The notes: a model not told the origin generated them from the letters alone. A DNA stretch of 52,708 nucleotides from DAOTWA01 sp034435955 (GCA_034435955.1 DAOTWA010000019.1:1-52708), one strand, 5' to 3'; positions 15,769-24,974 are shown, counted from the stretch's first letter. Numbers and translations: made by a program.

Positions 15769-18700
15769 TTTGCCCCATCTCCACTCGGCTCGACGGCCAA
15801 AGTAACGCGCCCCTGCGGGCCGTACGCCACCTCGACCAGCAGCCGGTTTGGATCGTGCAGCTCAGCGGCGACGGCTTGGGCAGCCTGCTCGACAGACAAG
15901 CCGGGGTTGAGGTCGATGGCGCGGCAAAATACGTTTTCCCATTCCAGGCTGAGGGTTTTTACCAAGCCAAACAACCCTCCCGAAACCGGATCATAACCAT
16001 CACTGCCGGATAACCCAAAGTTCCCATCCAGGCGCGTTACAGCGGCGAAAATGCCCCGACCTTTCGCGGCGGCTGAAACCAAAGATTCTTTCAAGTGCTT
16101 GGCGATCAGGAAGATGGTTTTGACGATGATCGATTCGCTCTCCGCCAGGACGATATTTCCATCACTAAGCTTGCTGGCAGGCGGATCCAGGTGAACGAAA
16201 GCTCCGACCTGCCCATAGGTGCTTTGGAGTTTTTCCAGCGTCTGACGGAGGTGCACTTCGTTCAGATTTTCCAGCTCGACACGATCGATGCCTTCCCTTA
16301 GGGCAGACCGCTGCGGAGCAACCGTCCTTGGCAGACTGAGCACCACGACTTTCGCACCTTCGTTTGCCAGAGCGCCGGCCAGTGCATCTGTCAATGGTGT
16401 GCCATCATCGGTGATCAGGCAGATGTGAGCCTCAGGAAGCCCCAGGTCAATGGTATCCGGAACCGGCAATGGTTTGATGCGCAGCATACCCTGCGGGATG
16501 GCATTATAGACCGCCGTGGGCGCGCGGCTTTCCACGGACGCGGCCTGAGGCTGGGTATTGTGATTGCCATTTTGGCCCAGATATTCCACCACCTGCCCAA
16601 GGGTGCGCATTTCGGATAGAGCAGTGCTGTCGGCTTTCGGCAGGGCGGGGAAGCGCTCCTGCATGGCGCCGAGGATCTCAACCCGCTTGATCGAATCGAT
16701 GCCCAGATCGGCCTCCATGTCCATGTTCAGCTCGAGCATCTCGGACGGATAGCCGGTCTTCTCGCTGACCACTTCCAGCAGGGCGGCCTGTAATTGTTCG
16801 GGATCGACGCTCCCGCTTTCAATGCGAGATGCTGGGGCGGAGGTCACCGTTGTGGCAGTCGCTGTTGATGTGGGCGCCTCAGCCGCAGGAGCCTCTGGCC
16901 GGTCTGGGGGAGTTGCAACGCTGGAAACGGTGTCCGCTCCCCGGACCATGTACTCGACCACCTGCCCAAGGGTGCGCATTTCGGATAGAGCAGTGCTGTC
17001 GGCTTTCGGCAGAGCCGGGAAGCGCTCCTGCATGGCGCCGAGGATCTCGACCCGCTTGATCGAATCGATGCCTAGATCGGCCTCCATGTCCATGTTGAGC
17101 TCGAGCATCTCGGACGGATAGCCGGTCTTATCGCTGACCACCTCCAGCAAGGCGGCCTGCAATTGTTCGATCCCGACGGCAGTCTGTTTTTGTGAGGGTG
17201 TTGCTGCGTTCACCGTAGGCGCTGCGATGGTTGCTTCTGCAGGTATGGAGGCGGTTGCCGCAACTTCACCTAGACTCTTCGCCATGTACTCGACCACCTG
17301 GCCAAGGGTGCGCATCTCGGACAGCGCGGAAGCATCGATTTTTGGCAGAGTGGGGAAGCGCTCCTGCATGGCGCCGAGGATCTCGACCCGCTTGATCGAA
17401 TCAATACCCAAATCGGCTTCCATGTCCATGCTCAGCTCGAGCATCTCGGAAGGATAGCCGGTCTTTTCGGAGACGATTTCCAGCAAAGCCGTTTGCAGCG
17501 CGGAGGTCGAAATCGCACTCGCGGCAACCTGCGAGGATGGCTGTGCCGGCACGGTCACTGGAATTGCTGGGGTTGGCGCCGGTGTTGCCGCTACCGCGGT
17601 TGCCTCTGTGTGCGCCTGCGTCTGGGGCTGGTAACCGTTTCCATTGTTACCATTCCCGTTGGTTGGGGCGACCTCTTGGGGAACGGAAGTGAAGGCAGCC
17701 TGGCCGCCTTGAGGCTCCGCATGCCAGGAGCCCAGCGGAGATGCAGGAGCCGCTGCGGCATTCCCGCTGTTTTGACCGAAGGCGTTGCGCTCCAGGAGGT
17801 CGTATTGCTGCTGGATCAAGCGGATGAAATGGCGGGAAAATTCACTCTGGTTGCCAAGATATTTCTCGTGGACGCGTAAGGTCTCGTCTTGGTGATCGTG
17901 GAAGCGCATCAGGCTGCGTTCGAGGCCCTGCATTACCTGGGCAGCCTGGCTGGCGTTGCCGCTGGAAAGGACGCCCATCTCCATTTGCGCCAGATTAGAG
18001 AATATCTTGGCGTACTCGGCTTCGTTCTGCAGGTATTGCTCATGGACGCGCTGGGTCTCCGTCTGGTGCGTCTGGAACTGAGCCAGGGTAGCTTCCATGG
18101 CGCGCATTATTTCGCTCATGTAATTGTGGTCGCTGTGGTTGGTCGTCATTGAAGAAGGTGTTGTCGGCTTTGGCGTGGATTGGGAGGACGGCAAGGATGG
18201 TAACGGAGCTGCCAGAGGGGGCGCAGGCATTGGCCTTGCTGCTTCGGTCGGCTTTGGAGCGGCTGCAGAAGGCGAAGGAGCTGACGCGGTGGCTTGGGCC
18301 GCCGGGGCAGCCGCAGCGCTGATCTTGAAGCCGTCGTTAAGGGCTTTTTCGAAAGCCGAACGAGTCTTCTCGGTCATATACAGGCCAGCATTGATGGTCA
18401 CAGCTACGCTGCTCTTCTTACGCGGTTTATCGACTGTGCGCGGCGCCTGGTAGGGATCGAAGCCTTCCAGATTGAGGCCGGCCACGCGCAGTTGCACGAC
18501 CGCCTCGCGCAATTGTCGGTCGCTATCCTTCTTGGCGCTGGCGTTCAAAGCCACGGCCATATGCGGTTTCCCTTCCAGGATATTGTTCACCAGATTGGTG
18601 AGGACGCTTTTTGGCCCGATCTCGATGAAAATAGAACCGCCTTCTGAGTAGATGGCCTCGATCTCGTCTTTGAAGAGGACAGAATGGAGCATGTGCTCGG

Positions 18701-21299
18701 CCAGAATCTTGCGGATGGATTTCGGATCGTCTGGGTAACGCAGCCCGCTGGTGTTAGAGTAAACGGCGACCTTCGGGGTCTTGAATTCGGCTTGTTTGAT
18801 CGCCTCAGCGAATGGTTTTTGCGCATGGCCGACAAGCGAGGTGTGAAAGGCAGCCGAGACGGTCAACGGAACGGCCGAGAAGCCCTTGGCGGTGAGCGCT
18901 TGCTGCGCCGCTGCGATGGCGGCTTTCGGGCCGGCCAACACCACCTGGTTATTGGAATTGTAATTGGCTAAGGTAATATCCGGGAAAGCCTTGATCTCCT
19001 CGACCAACCGGACGATGTCGCCTTTGATAGCCAGCATACCGCCGGCGTCGAAATCAGGATCGTCGGGCGCAGCCATAGCCTGTCCGCGGGATTTGGCCAG
19101 GAAGTAATAATCCTGGTCGCTGAGCACACCAGCCGCCCACAAAGCGGTCAGCTCGCCAAAGCTATGTCCGGCGGTGAAATCTGCATGGAAACCAGCCTGC
19201 TCGAGCAGTTTGTACATGGCCACGCTCAGTGTGCCGATGGCAGGCTGGGCGTTTTCGGTGCGTGTCAGTTCGATAGTTTGCTGTTCCTTCTGAGCATCAT
19301 CGAAAGCGGGGATTGGATAGACCACCCGTGAGAGCGGTTGACGCCCATCCTTCAGGAAGAGCTCGTCCATCTCAGCGAATGCCTCGCGCACCAGCGGGAA
19401 ATTAACGGCCAGCTCGCGGCCCATGTCCACATACTGAGATCCCTGCCCCGGGAAAAGCGCGACGATCTTCCCTTTGGGGTCCAGACCAGATTTGCGGTAA
19501 TAGATCCCCTTTGGATTCTCCCAGCTTTCTTCGGCGGGCTTTTCTTGAAGGGTCTTCGCGGCCAGTTCTAACAATTCGGCAGCTTCATCTGGCGATGCAG
19601 CTAGAAATCCCACGCGCGCCGAGGTTTGGGGAATTGCCTGTTTCGAGGCATCGACGAGATGGTTGTAGGTTTGCTGCCGATCCTCGGCGCGCAGCGCGGA
19701 TAGCGCCTCTTTGCACGCATTGGCAAGTTGCGACGGATCGGCGGCAGAGAGGATGATGGCCTGAGGCACGCTTTGGACGCGGTAGGCATTGCTATGCTCG
19801 TGGGTGTATTCCTCCAGCGTCAAGTGCCAATTCGTGCCGCCGAAACCGAAGGAACTGACCCCCGCCCGGCGCGGCGGCAGGCTTGCAGCCCGTATCCATG
19901 GACGGGTCTCTGTGTTCAGGTAAAATGGCGAATTTTCGATGCCAAGTTTGGGATTGGGCCGCTTGACATTAATGGTCGGAGGTAAAACCTTATGGTGCAG
20001 CGCCAGCGCGGTCTTGATCAGGCTGGCTACACCTGCGGCGGCTTTCGTATGCGCGATCTGCGATTTGACGGTACCCAGGGCGATGTACTGGCGTTGAGGA
20101 TTGTTCTCACCGAATACCTCGATCAAACCCTGAAACTCAGCTGGATCGCCGGCTGTCGTTCCGGTGCCGTGCGCCTCGATCAACCCTACGGTCGTGGGCT
20201 CGTAACCGGCATCCTCGTAAGCGCGACGCAGGGCCAACGCCTGGCCGGATGGGCGAGGTGCGTAAATGCTCTTGAAGCGCCCATCCGAAGAGCTGCCTAT
20301 CCCGCGGATCACTGCGTAAATGCGATCCCCGTCGCGTTCGGCGTCGGCCAGCCGTTTGAGCACCACCATGCCCAAACCCTCTCCAACCATCATCCCATCG
20401 GAGTCGGCGTCGAAGGCGCGCACGTGGTCGCCTCTGGTGAAAGCGGGCGTCTTGCTGAAACAAATGTATGAGCCAATAGAGTTGTCGGTATCCAGGCCGC
20501 CGGAGATCATCATCGAAGCGCGGCCAAGGGTCAGCTCGTCGATGGCCATCTTGATGGCCGCCAGCGAGCTGGCGCAAGCGGCGTCCACCACGCAGTTAGA
20601 GCCTCCCAGGTCGAAGCGGTTGGCGATGCGACCGGCGATCACATTGCCGATCGTACCCGGGAAGGCGTTTTCCTCCCAGCCGATGTAATAGGATTTAATC
20701 TTCTGGATAATGCGTTGGGTGTCCGGTTCTGAAATACCCGCGCTGCGCAATACTTTTTCCCAAACAGGATACTGCAGCCGTGCCATGAGGGGGATGTACA
20801 GTTTGGTCGATAGCCCCACCACGCCCAGCGTGACGCCTGTGTGAGCGCGATCAAATTCGCTGCCTTCGCCGTAGCCGGCGTCTTCCAGAGCGTCCCGAGC
20901 GACGACCAGCGCCAGCAGTTGCGAGACGTCGGTCACCTCGAGGATGTTCGGCGGCAGGCCGAATTCAATCGGGTCGAATACGACGTCGGGGATAAAACCG
21001 CCCCGCTTGCTGTACACCTTATCCTCTTTGGTTGGATCGGGGTCATAATAATCCTCGATCTTCCAGCGCGACGGGGGGACGTCGATGATACAGTCGATCT
21101 TGCGCAGGATATTGTCCCAATATTCCGGCAGATTCTTCGCGTTTGGGAAAATCGAAGCCATTCCAACGATGGCGATTGGCGTCGTATGGATGCCGGCTGT
21201 GCGACTCGGGTTATCAGCCTCATGATCAGGCGTCATATCGCATGTCCTCCATCTTTCATAATTTGCGAGATTTGTCCGTACGGTGTCAATGTGAAACAT
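15765..21299 (-). CDS. pfaA: PfaA-like multidomain lipid synthase: KS-AT-helical repeats-3xACP-structural KR
   Basis: 1844 aa. KS (40-490) has nucleophile Cys242 in DAACASS, His377 in EAHGTGT and His417. AT (612-930) has FPGQGSQ, Ser713 in GHSFGE and His819. A Pro/Ala-rich linker follows, then two 50-residue helical repeats (1060-1175), then three ACPs with LGIDSIKRVEIL centred on Ser1301, Ser1413 and Ser1536 for phosphopantetheine. Residues 1605-1844 are the structural, non-catalytic half of a ketoreductase. It is the core of an iterative synthase for a long-chain acyl product, running in the cytoplasm. Start: ATG at 21299 has GGAGGG only 2 bases away; an alternative ATG at 21236 (residue 22) has GGAGG at 9 bases and may be the real start. 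No PPTase gene is visible nearby. Confidence 0.9.
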   Translation of the reverse strand: MFHIDTVRTNLANYERWRTCDMTPDHEADNPSRTAGIHTTPIAIVGMASIFPNAKNLPEYWDNILRKIDCIIDVPPSRWKIEDYYDPDPTKEDKVYSKRGGFIPDVVFDPIEFGLPPNILEVTDVSQLLALVVARDALEDAGYGEGSEFDRAHTGVTLGVVGLSTKLYIPLMARLQYPVWEKVLRSAGISEPDTQRIIQKIKSYYIGWEENAFPGTIGNVIAGRIANRFDLGGSNCVVDAACASSLAAIKMAIDELTLGRASMMISGGLDTDNSIGSYICFSKTPAFTRGDHVRAFDADSDGMMVGEGLGMVVLKRLADAERDGDRIYAVIRGIGSSSDGRFKSIYAPRPSGQALALRRAYEDAGYEPTTVGLIEAHGTGTTAGDPAEFQGLIEVFGENNPQRQYIALGTVKSQIAHTKAAAGVASLIKTALALHHKVLPPTINVKRPNPKLGIENSPFYLNTETRPWIRAASLPPRRAGVSSFGFGGTNWHLTLEEYTHEHSNAYRVQSVPQAIILSAADPSQLANACKEALSALRAEDRQQTYNHLVDASKQAIPQTSARVGFLAASPDEAAELLELAAKTLQEKPAEESWENPKGIYYRKSGLDPKGKIVALFPGQGSQYVDMGRELAVNFPLVREAFAEMDELFLKDGRQPLSRVVYPIPAFDDAQKEQQTIELTRTENAQPAIGTLSVAMYKLLEQAGFHADFTAGHSFGELTALWAAGVLSDQDYYFLAKSRGQAMAAPDDPDFDAGGMLAIKGDIVRLVEEIKAFPDITLANYNSNNQVVLAGPKAAIAAAQQALTAKGFSAVPLTVSAAFHTSLVGHAQKPFAEAIKQAEFKTPKVAVYSNTSGLRYPDDPKSIRKILAEHMLHSVLFKDEIEAIYSEGGSIFIEIGPKSVLTNLVNNILEGKPHMAVALNASAKKDSDRQLREAVVQLRVAGLNLEGFDPYQAPRTVDKPRKKSSVAVTINAGLYMTEKTRSAFEKALNDGFKISAAAAPAAQATASAPSPSAAAPKPTEAARPMPAPPLAAPLPSLPSSQSTPKPTTPSSMTTNHSDHNYMSEIMRAMEATLAQFQTHQTETQRVHEQYLQNEAEYAKIFSNLAQMEMGVLSSGNASQAAQVMQGLERSLMRFHDHQDETLRVHEKYLGNQSEFSRHFIRLIQQQYDLLERNAFGQNSGNAAAAPASPLGSWHAEPQGGQAAFTSVPQEVAPTNGNGNNGNGYQPQTQAHTEATAVAATPAPTPAIPVTVPAQPSSQVAASAISTSALQTALLEIVSEKTGYPSEMLELSMDMEADLGIDSIKRVEILGAMQERFPTLPKIDASALSEMRTLGQVVEYMAKSLGEVAATASIPAEATIAAPTVNAATPSQKQTAVGIEQLQAALLEVVSDKTGYPSEMLELNMDMEADLGIDSIKRVEILGAMQERFPALPKADSTALSEMRTLGQVVEYMVRGADTVSSVATPPDRPEAPAAEAPTSTATATTVTSAPASRIESGSVDPEQLQAALLEVVSEKTGYPSEMLELNMDMEADLGIDSIKRVEILGAMQERFPALPKADSTALSEMRTLGQVVEYLGQNGNHNTQPQAASVESRAPTAVYNAIPQGMLRIKPLPVPDTIDLGLPEAHICLITDDGTPLTDALAGALANEGAKVVVLSLPRTVAPQRSALREGIDRVELENLNEVHLRQTLEKLQSTYGQVGAFVHLDPPASKLSDGNIVLAESESIIVKTIFLIAKHLKESLVSAAAKGRGIFAAVTRLDGNFGLSGSDGYDPVSGGLFGLVKTLSLEWENVFCRAIDLNPGLSVEQAAQAVAAELHDPNRLLVEVAYGPQGRVTLAVEPSGDGAK
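16588..17169 (-). repeat. 213-bp direct repeat encoding ACP2 and ACP3
   Basis: 16588-16800 and 16957-17169 align without gaps, with about nine differences counted by eye, at an offset of 369 bases. They encode the ACP domains around Ser1536 and Ser1413. The ACP1 region (about 17280-17507) is clearly more diverged. The near identity points to a recent duplication or ongoing gene conversion of one ACP module. Confidence 0.9.
17777..18122 (-). repeat. Tandem 50-residue helical repeat inside the PfaA-like protein
   Basis: Residues 1060-1112 and 1119-1172 of the PfaA-like protein share the pattern M-x5-L-x2-F-x2-HQ-x-ET-x-RVHE-x-YL-x-N-x2-E. Both are predicted as amphipathic helices with coiled-coil character. 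They lie between the AT linker and the first ACP, a place where similar HQ..TL..H elements appear in some other iterative synthases (recollection). A dimerisation or docking role is inference. Confidence 0.8.
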
Positions 21300-21321
21300 A
21301 CCCTCCGTGAAAGGCTTGCTT

Positions 21322-21368
21322 GTTGGTTTAACCCAACGGATGCCAGTTGGTTTCGTTCTTAACGGATG
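21322..21368 (-). promoter_or_regulatory. Paired direct repeats upstream of the lipid synthase operon
   Basis: On the plus strand GTTGGTTT at 21322-21329 and 21346-21353 alternates with AACGGATG at 21335-21342 and 21361-21368. The composite unit is therefore repeated with spacings of 24 and 26 bases, just upstream of the pfaA start at 21299. Such repeats close to two helical turns apart suit an activator or repressor binding side by side. A clear -35/-10 pair for the operon was not found. Confidence 0.45.
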
Positions 21369-21502
21369 AATTTTGTGCTAATTCTTGGAGTGTAAGAGAA
21401 ATAGAATAGCCGGCATTGCGTAAGATTGGGCGTCGCGCACATGCACGAATAGGGCGGTTTATGCGTCGCAGGCGGCTTTAGCGGGGGAATTCTGTAGAAT
21501 GT

Positions 21503-21508
21503 TATAAT
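21503..21508 (+). promoter_or_regulatory. Possible -10 box of the methyltransferase-glycosyltransferase gene
   Basis: TATAAT at 21503-21508 on the plus strand, with no convincing -35 box 16-18 bases upstream. It would place the transcript start near 21515, which makes a start codon at 21519 unlikely unless the message is nearly leaderless. Confidence 0.35.
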
Positions 21509-21518
21509 CCAGGATATC

Positions 21519-23033
21519 TTGCCAACCAGGTTGGAAACATTTCCATTCGTGAGCGATCAGATTATCCAAAGGCAGGATCGAAGCCGCATCGAACCCAAAC
21601 CGGATCGAAACGGGTTGAGTGAGCACGTCAAAATGCGTCGCGCACATTGGGATCGCGTGGCGGAAACTTACGTTTCTAAAGAAAGTTTGGGGCGTTTCTA
21701 TCACCGTTATCTGGCGCGCATCTATCAATTTTTAATTCCGCCGGGTTTACGGGTGCTGGAAGTGGGCAGCGGATCGGGCGATCTGCTGGCGGCCGTTCAC
21801 CCAAGACAAGGGGTCGGTCTGGATATTTCCGGCAAAATGGTCGCGGATGCGCAAAGGCGCCATCCCGAATTGAATTTCATCCAGGCGGATGGGCATAACC
21901 TCCCTTTATCCGGGACCTTCGATGCCATTATCCTTTCCGATCTGGTCAACGATGTGTGGGACGTCCAGCGCATTCTGGAACAGCTACATTCCTTATGTGA
22001 GCCGCGCACCCGCCTCGTGCTGAATTATTACAGCCGAGTCTGGCAGCCTCTTCTAATGGCGGCTGAATGGACAGGTCTGGCCAGGCCGAAATTGCCGCAA
22101 AACTGGCTAACCCATGAGGATTTGGCCAACCTGCTCTATCTGGCCGGTTTCGAAATCATCCGCACCCGTCAGGAAATCCTCTGGCCTCTGCCGGTGCGCA
22201 TCCTGGATGTGTTTTTCAACCGCTTTTTGGTCAAACTCTGGCCTTTCAAACTGCTAGCGCTGACGAATCTGCTCATTGCGCGTCCGGCACCGGAAGAAGC
22301 GGATGAGAATTCAAAACCGACGGTTTCCGTGATCATCCCGGCCCGAAATGAAGCCGGCAATATCCCCCACATCTTTGCGCGCGTACCCGAAATGGGTGCC
22401 TGGACGGAGCTGATCTTTGTTGAAGGCCATTCCAAAGATAAAACCAACGAGATCATTCAGCAGGAGATAGCCCACCACCCTGAGCGCCGCTGCAAGCTGC
22501 TAAAACAAACCGGAAAAGGCAAAGGCGACGCGGTGCGACTTGGTTTCGCGCAGGCCAGCGGCGATGTGCTGATGATCCTGGACGCGGATTTGACCGTCCC
22601 GCCTGAGGACCTGCCGCGTTTCTACCAGGCCCTCATCTCGGGCAAGGGCGAGCTGGTCAATGGTGTGCGGTTGGTCTATCCCATGGCAGATCAGGCCATG
22701 CGCTTTTTCAACTTCCTGGGGAATAAATTCTTCAGCCTGGCGTTTTCCTGGCTGCTGGAACAACCGGTTAAGGATACCCTGTGCGGGACCAAGGTAATCT
22801 CACGGCGGGATTACGAGAGTCTTGCCGCTAACCGCGCTTACTTCGGCGACTTTGATCCATTCGGCGATTTCGACCTGTTGTTTGGCGCTGCCAGATTAAA
22901 TCTCAAAATCGTCGATCTGCCCGTCCATTACGGCGAACGCACCTACGGGACAACGAATATTCAGCGGTGGAAACACGGCTGGTTATTGCTGCGCATGGTG
23001 GCGTTTGCAGCTTTTCGTCTGAAATTCACGTAG
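21519..23033 (+). CDS. SAM methyltransferase fused to a DPM1-like family 2 glycosyltransferase
   Basis: Up to 504 aa. Residues 40-245 form a class I SAM methyltransferase (HWDRVAETY, VLEVGSGSGDLL as SAM-binding motif I, GLDISGKMV motif II, AIILSDLVNDVWD). Residues 265-504 form a GT-A glycosyltransferase of family 2, DPM1-like: SVIIPARNEAGNIPHIF, EGHSKDKT, GKGDAVRLGF, MILDADLTVPPEDLP with the metal-binding DAD, and DTLCGTKV. Such transferases use nucleotide sugars and polyprenyl phosphate or other lipids; no membrane helix is clear. The start is uncertain: TTG 21519 is the outer limit, GTG 21549 and ATG 21633 (first residue of the MT domain) are alternatives, none with a good ribosome site. 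It is divergent from the lipid synthase operon. Confidence 0.85.
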   Translation: MPTRLETFPFVSDQIIQRQDRSRIEPKPDRNGLSEHVKMRRAHWDRVAETYVSKESLGRFYHRYLARIYQFLIPPGLRVLEVGSGSGDLLAAVHPRQGVGLDISGKMVADAQRRHPELNFIQADGHNLPLSGTFDAIILSDLVNDVWDVQRILEQLHSLCEPRTRLVLNYYSRVWQPLLMAAEWTGLARPKLPQNWLTHEDLANLLYLAGFEIIRTRQEILWPLPVRILDVFFNRFLVKLWPFKLLALTNLLIARPAPEEADENSKPTVSVIIPARNEAGNIPHIFARVPEMGAWTELIFVEGHSKDKTNEIIQQEIAHHPERRCKLLKQTGKGKGDAVRLGFAQASGDVLMILDADLTVPPEDLPRFYQALISGKGELVNGVRLVYPMADQAMRFFNFLGNKFFSLAFSWLLEQPVKDTLCGTKVISRRDYESLAANRAYFGDFDPFGDFDLLFGAARLNLKIVDLPVHYGERTYGTTNIQRWKHGWLLLRMVAFAAFRLKFT

Positions 23034-23051
23034 ATTAAGGCTCATATTTCG

Positions 23052-23711
23052 ATGTCTAACGGAAGACCAATCGCTCTCAAGCTTCTGCCCATCCAGGAAT
23101 ACGTCCAGGCCAATCCGTCCGATCCGATGAAATATTATTACTGGCCTTTGATCGGGACTCTCTATCGGCGTCGGGTGGAGATGTGCCTGGCGGAGACCAC
23201 CGGCGGCGAGCGAGTTCTGGACGTCGGCTTTGGCGCCGGGCTGACTTTCCTGAATCTGGCGGAACGTTATCGGCAGATATATGGCCTGGAGCTGAAGGCG
23301 CCCATTGATCAAATCGAACGCTCTTTCCGCGCGAGGGGGATCGATGTTCACTTATCCCTGGGGAATGTCACCCGCATGCAGTTCCCCGACGATTACTTCG
23401 ACACCGTGCTGATCATCAGCGTTCTGGAACACCTGAGGCCCGACGACTTGAAAGCCGCTTTCAGCGAAATGCGGCGGGTGCTCAAACCCGGCGGACAACT
23501 CGTGTACGGCGTGCCGGTGGAACGCCCACTGATGGTGTTCATGTTTCGGATGATGGGGGTTGACATTCGCGAACACCACTTCGCCACCGAGAAGGATGTT
23601 CGCGAAGCAGCCTCGGCCGCCCTCAGCATGGTGCGCATCGTCGATCTGCGCCTACCTATTCCTGCCCTCGGCTCAATCTATCAGGTGGGCCATTTCCGCA
23701 GAATAAACTGA
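23052..23711 (+). CDS. Class I SAM-dependent methyltransferase (UbiE/type 11-like)
   Basis: 219 aa. The SAM-binding motif RVLDVGFGAGLTFLNLA lies near residues 54-70, the acidic loop of motif II near YGLELK, the motif DYFDTVLIISVLEHLRPDD near 114-132, and the post-motif MRRVLKPGGQLVYGVP near 141-156. This is the layout of small-molecule methyltransferases of Pfam Methyltransf_11. The substrate is unknown. It follows the methyltransferase-glycosyltransferase gene by 18 bases on the same strand, so co-transcription is likely. It ends 12 bases before the convergent MFS gene's stop. Confidence 0.85.
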   Translation: MSNGRPIALKLLPIQEYVQANPSDPMKYYYWPLIGTLYRRRVEMCLAETTGGERVLDVGFGAGLTFLNLAERYRQIYGLELKAPIDQIERSFRARGIDVHLSLGNVTRMQFPDDYFDTVLIISVLEHLRPDDLKAAFSEMRRVLKPGGQLVYGVPVERPLMVFMFRMMGVDIREHHFATEKDVREAASAALSMVRIVDLRLPIPALGSIYQVGHFRRIN

Positions 23712-23723
23712 GGATTCTTCAGA

Positions 23724-24974
23724 TCAATAAGGACCGGTTGGGCTTTCGCGAAGCCAGAACAAGGCGAAGCCGAGCAGGGAAACCGCGCCGCTGACCATCA
23801 AGGCCCCATTCAAGCCAATATGATTGGCCAGGCTGGTGCCGACCAGAGGACCGATGATGGTTGCCAGATACGTAAGACTTTGAGCGAATGATACAAAAAC
23901 GGCGCTGAGTTTTGGCGGTATGGTTCTCATCAGTTCGTCAAAGAAGACCAGATTCAGGCCGGCTTGAAAGATGCCAGAGCCGCCCGAGATCACCGCGATC
24001 AGCCATTCCTGACGAGTCAGCGCAACCAGAACGGGGTAAATTGACAGACCCAGCGTGGTCCACAAAAGGATGCGACGCGAGCCGCGCAGGCGCGATTGCT
24101 GAATCCAGAAGAAATAGCCGATGATCAGAATGGCAGTCTGTACGGTATTAAATATGCCGATCCAGGCATCCGAGGCAGCCACCACGCGAACGTAGTACAG
24201 GGGAAACAGCGGCGTCGCCAGAGCGATGCCACATTGGAAGACGAACTGCTTGCCTATAAAGGCCAGAAAGGGTTTTTCCGTGCGGAATTGGGCCAGATAT
24301 TCTCGGATCGTCTCCTTGAAACTCGCACCGGTGAAATCAGCGGGATCATTCTGCTCAAGCCTGATGCGGTTTGAGTAGAAATAGCTGATCAATCCGCCGG
24401 TAGAAAGCACGAGGAAGACGATCGAATAATTGATTGGGAAGTCAATGGCAGAAAGCGCCTGGCCGGTCAATACCACGGCGATGGACGTAGAGAGGCCCAG
24501 CACAGACCAGCGGCGGCTCATCAGATCGAAACGCCGGCCAGGTCCTGCCACGCTGTTCATTACGACATTGAACGTGATCGATACGATCGTTTGCGGGAGG
24601 GTCATCACTGCCCAAATGGACAGAACGACGTAAATCAGTGCAGGCCCGCGAAGGAAAATAGCTGCCAACCCGGTCAATCCGTAAGCCAGGATGGTGATCA
24701 GGCGGGGTAAGCTATACCAGGGAACCTGATCCCGCTGGCGTTGCAGATACCTTCCCAGCGGAATGGACAGCACCAACCCGGTGATGGCCGGCATGGCTGT
24801 CAGCAAACCGACCTGCACGTTGCTGGCGCCAGCGCGCGCCAGAAAAACTGGCAAGAACGGCGCGGCAGCGCTGGCCAATCCAACGCCGATGGCGTCCAAT
24901 TGGACGTACCGGAAGTTGCGCCGATCGGTCTCAGAGGTATAGACGGGCGTACTTAACAGGCGTGAGAAATTCAC
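23724..24974 (-). CDS. MFS transporter
   Basis: 416 aa with about 12 hydrophobic segments, the size of a major facilitator. The N-terminal half has GLVLSIPLGRYLQRQRDQVPW, a variant of the MFS loop 2-3 motif (G-x3-D/G-R). Segments such as FLVLSTGGLISYFYSN and GPLVGTSLANHIGLNGALMVSGA mark later helices. The substrate cannot be assigned. It starts with GTG at 24972-24974, 63 bases after the RecD2 stop on the same strand, so it may be co-transcribed with recD2. It is convergent with the methyltransferases. Confidence 0.82.
   Translation of the reverse strand: MNFSRLLSTPVYTSETDRRNFRYVQLDAIGVGLASAAAPFLPVFLARAGASNVQVGLLTAMPAITGLVLSIPLGRYLQRQRDQVPWYSLPRLITILAYGLTGLAAIFLRGPALIYVVLSIWAVMTLPQTIVSITFNVVMNSVAGPGRRFDLMSRRWSVLGLSTSIAVVLTGQALSAIDFPINYSIVFLVLSTGGLISYFYSNRIRLEQNDPADFTGASFKETIREYLAQFRTEKPFLAFIGKQFVFQCGIALATPLFPLYYVRVVAASDAWIGIFNTVQTAILIIGYFFWIQQSRLRGSRRILLWTTLGLSIYPVLVALTRQEWLIAVISGGSGIFQAGLNLVFFDELMRTIPPKLSAVFVSFAQSLTYLATIIGPLVGTSLANHIGLNGALMVSGAVSLLGFALFWLRESPTGPY

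Noticed and set aside
8088..21299. Calling the cluster a standard omega-3 PUFA synthase
   Set aside because: The PfaC ketosynthase and chain-length factor are missing and PfaA is split, so the product cannot be assigned.
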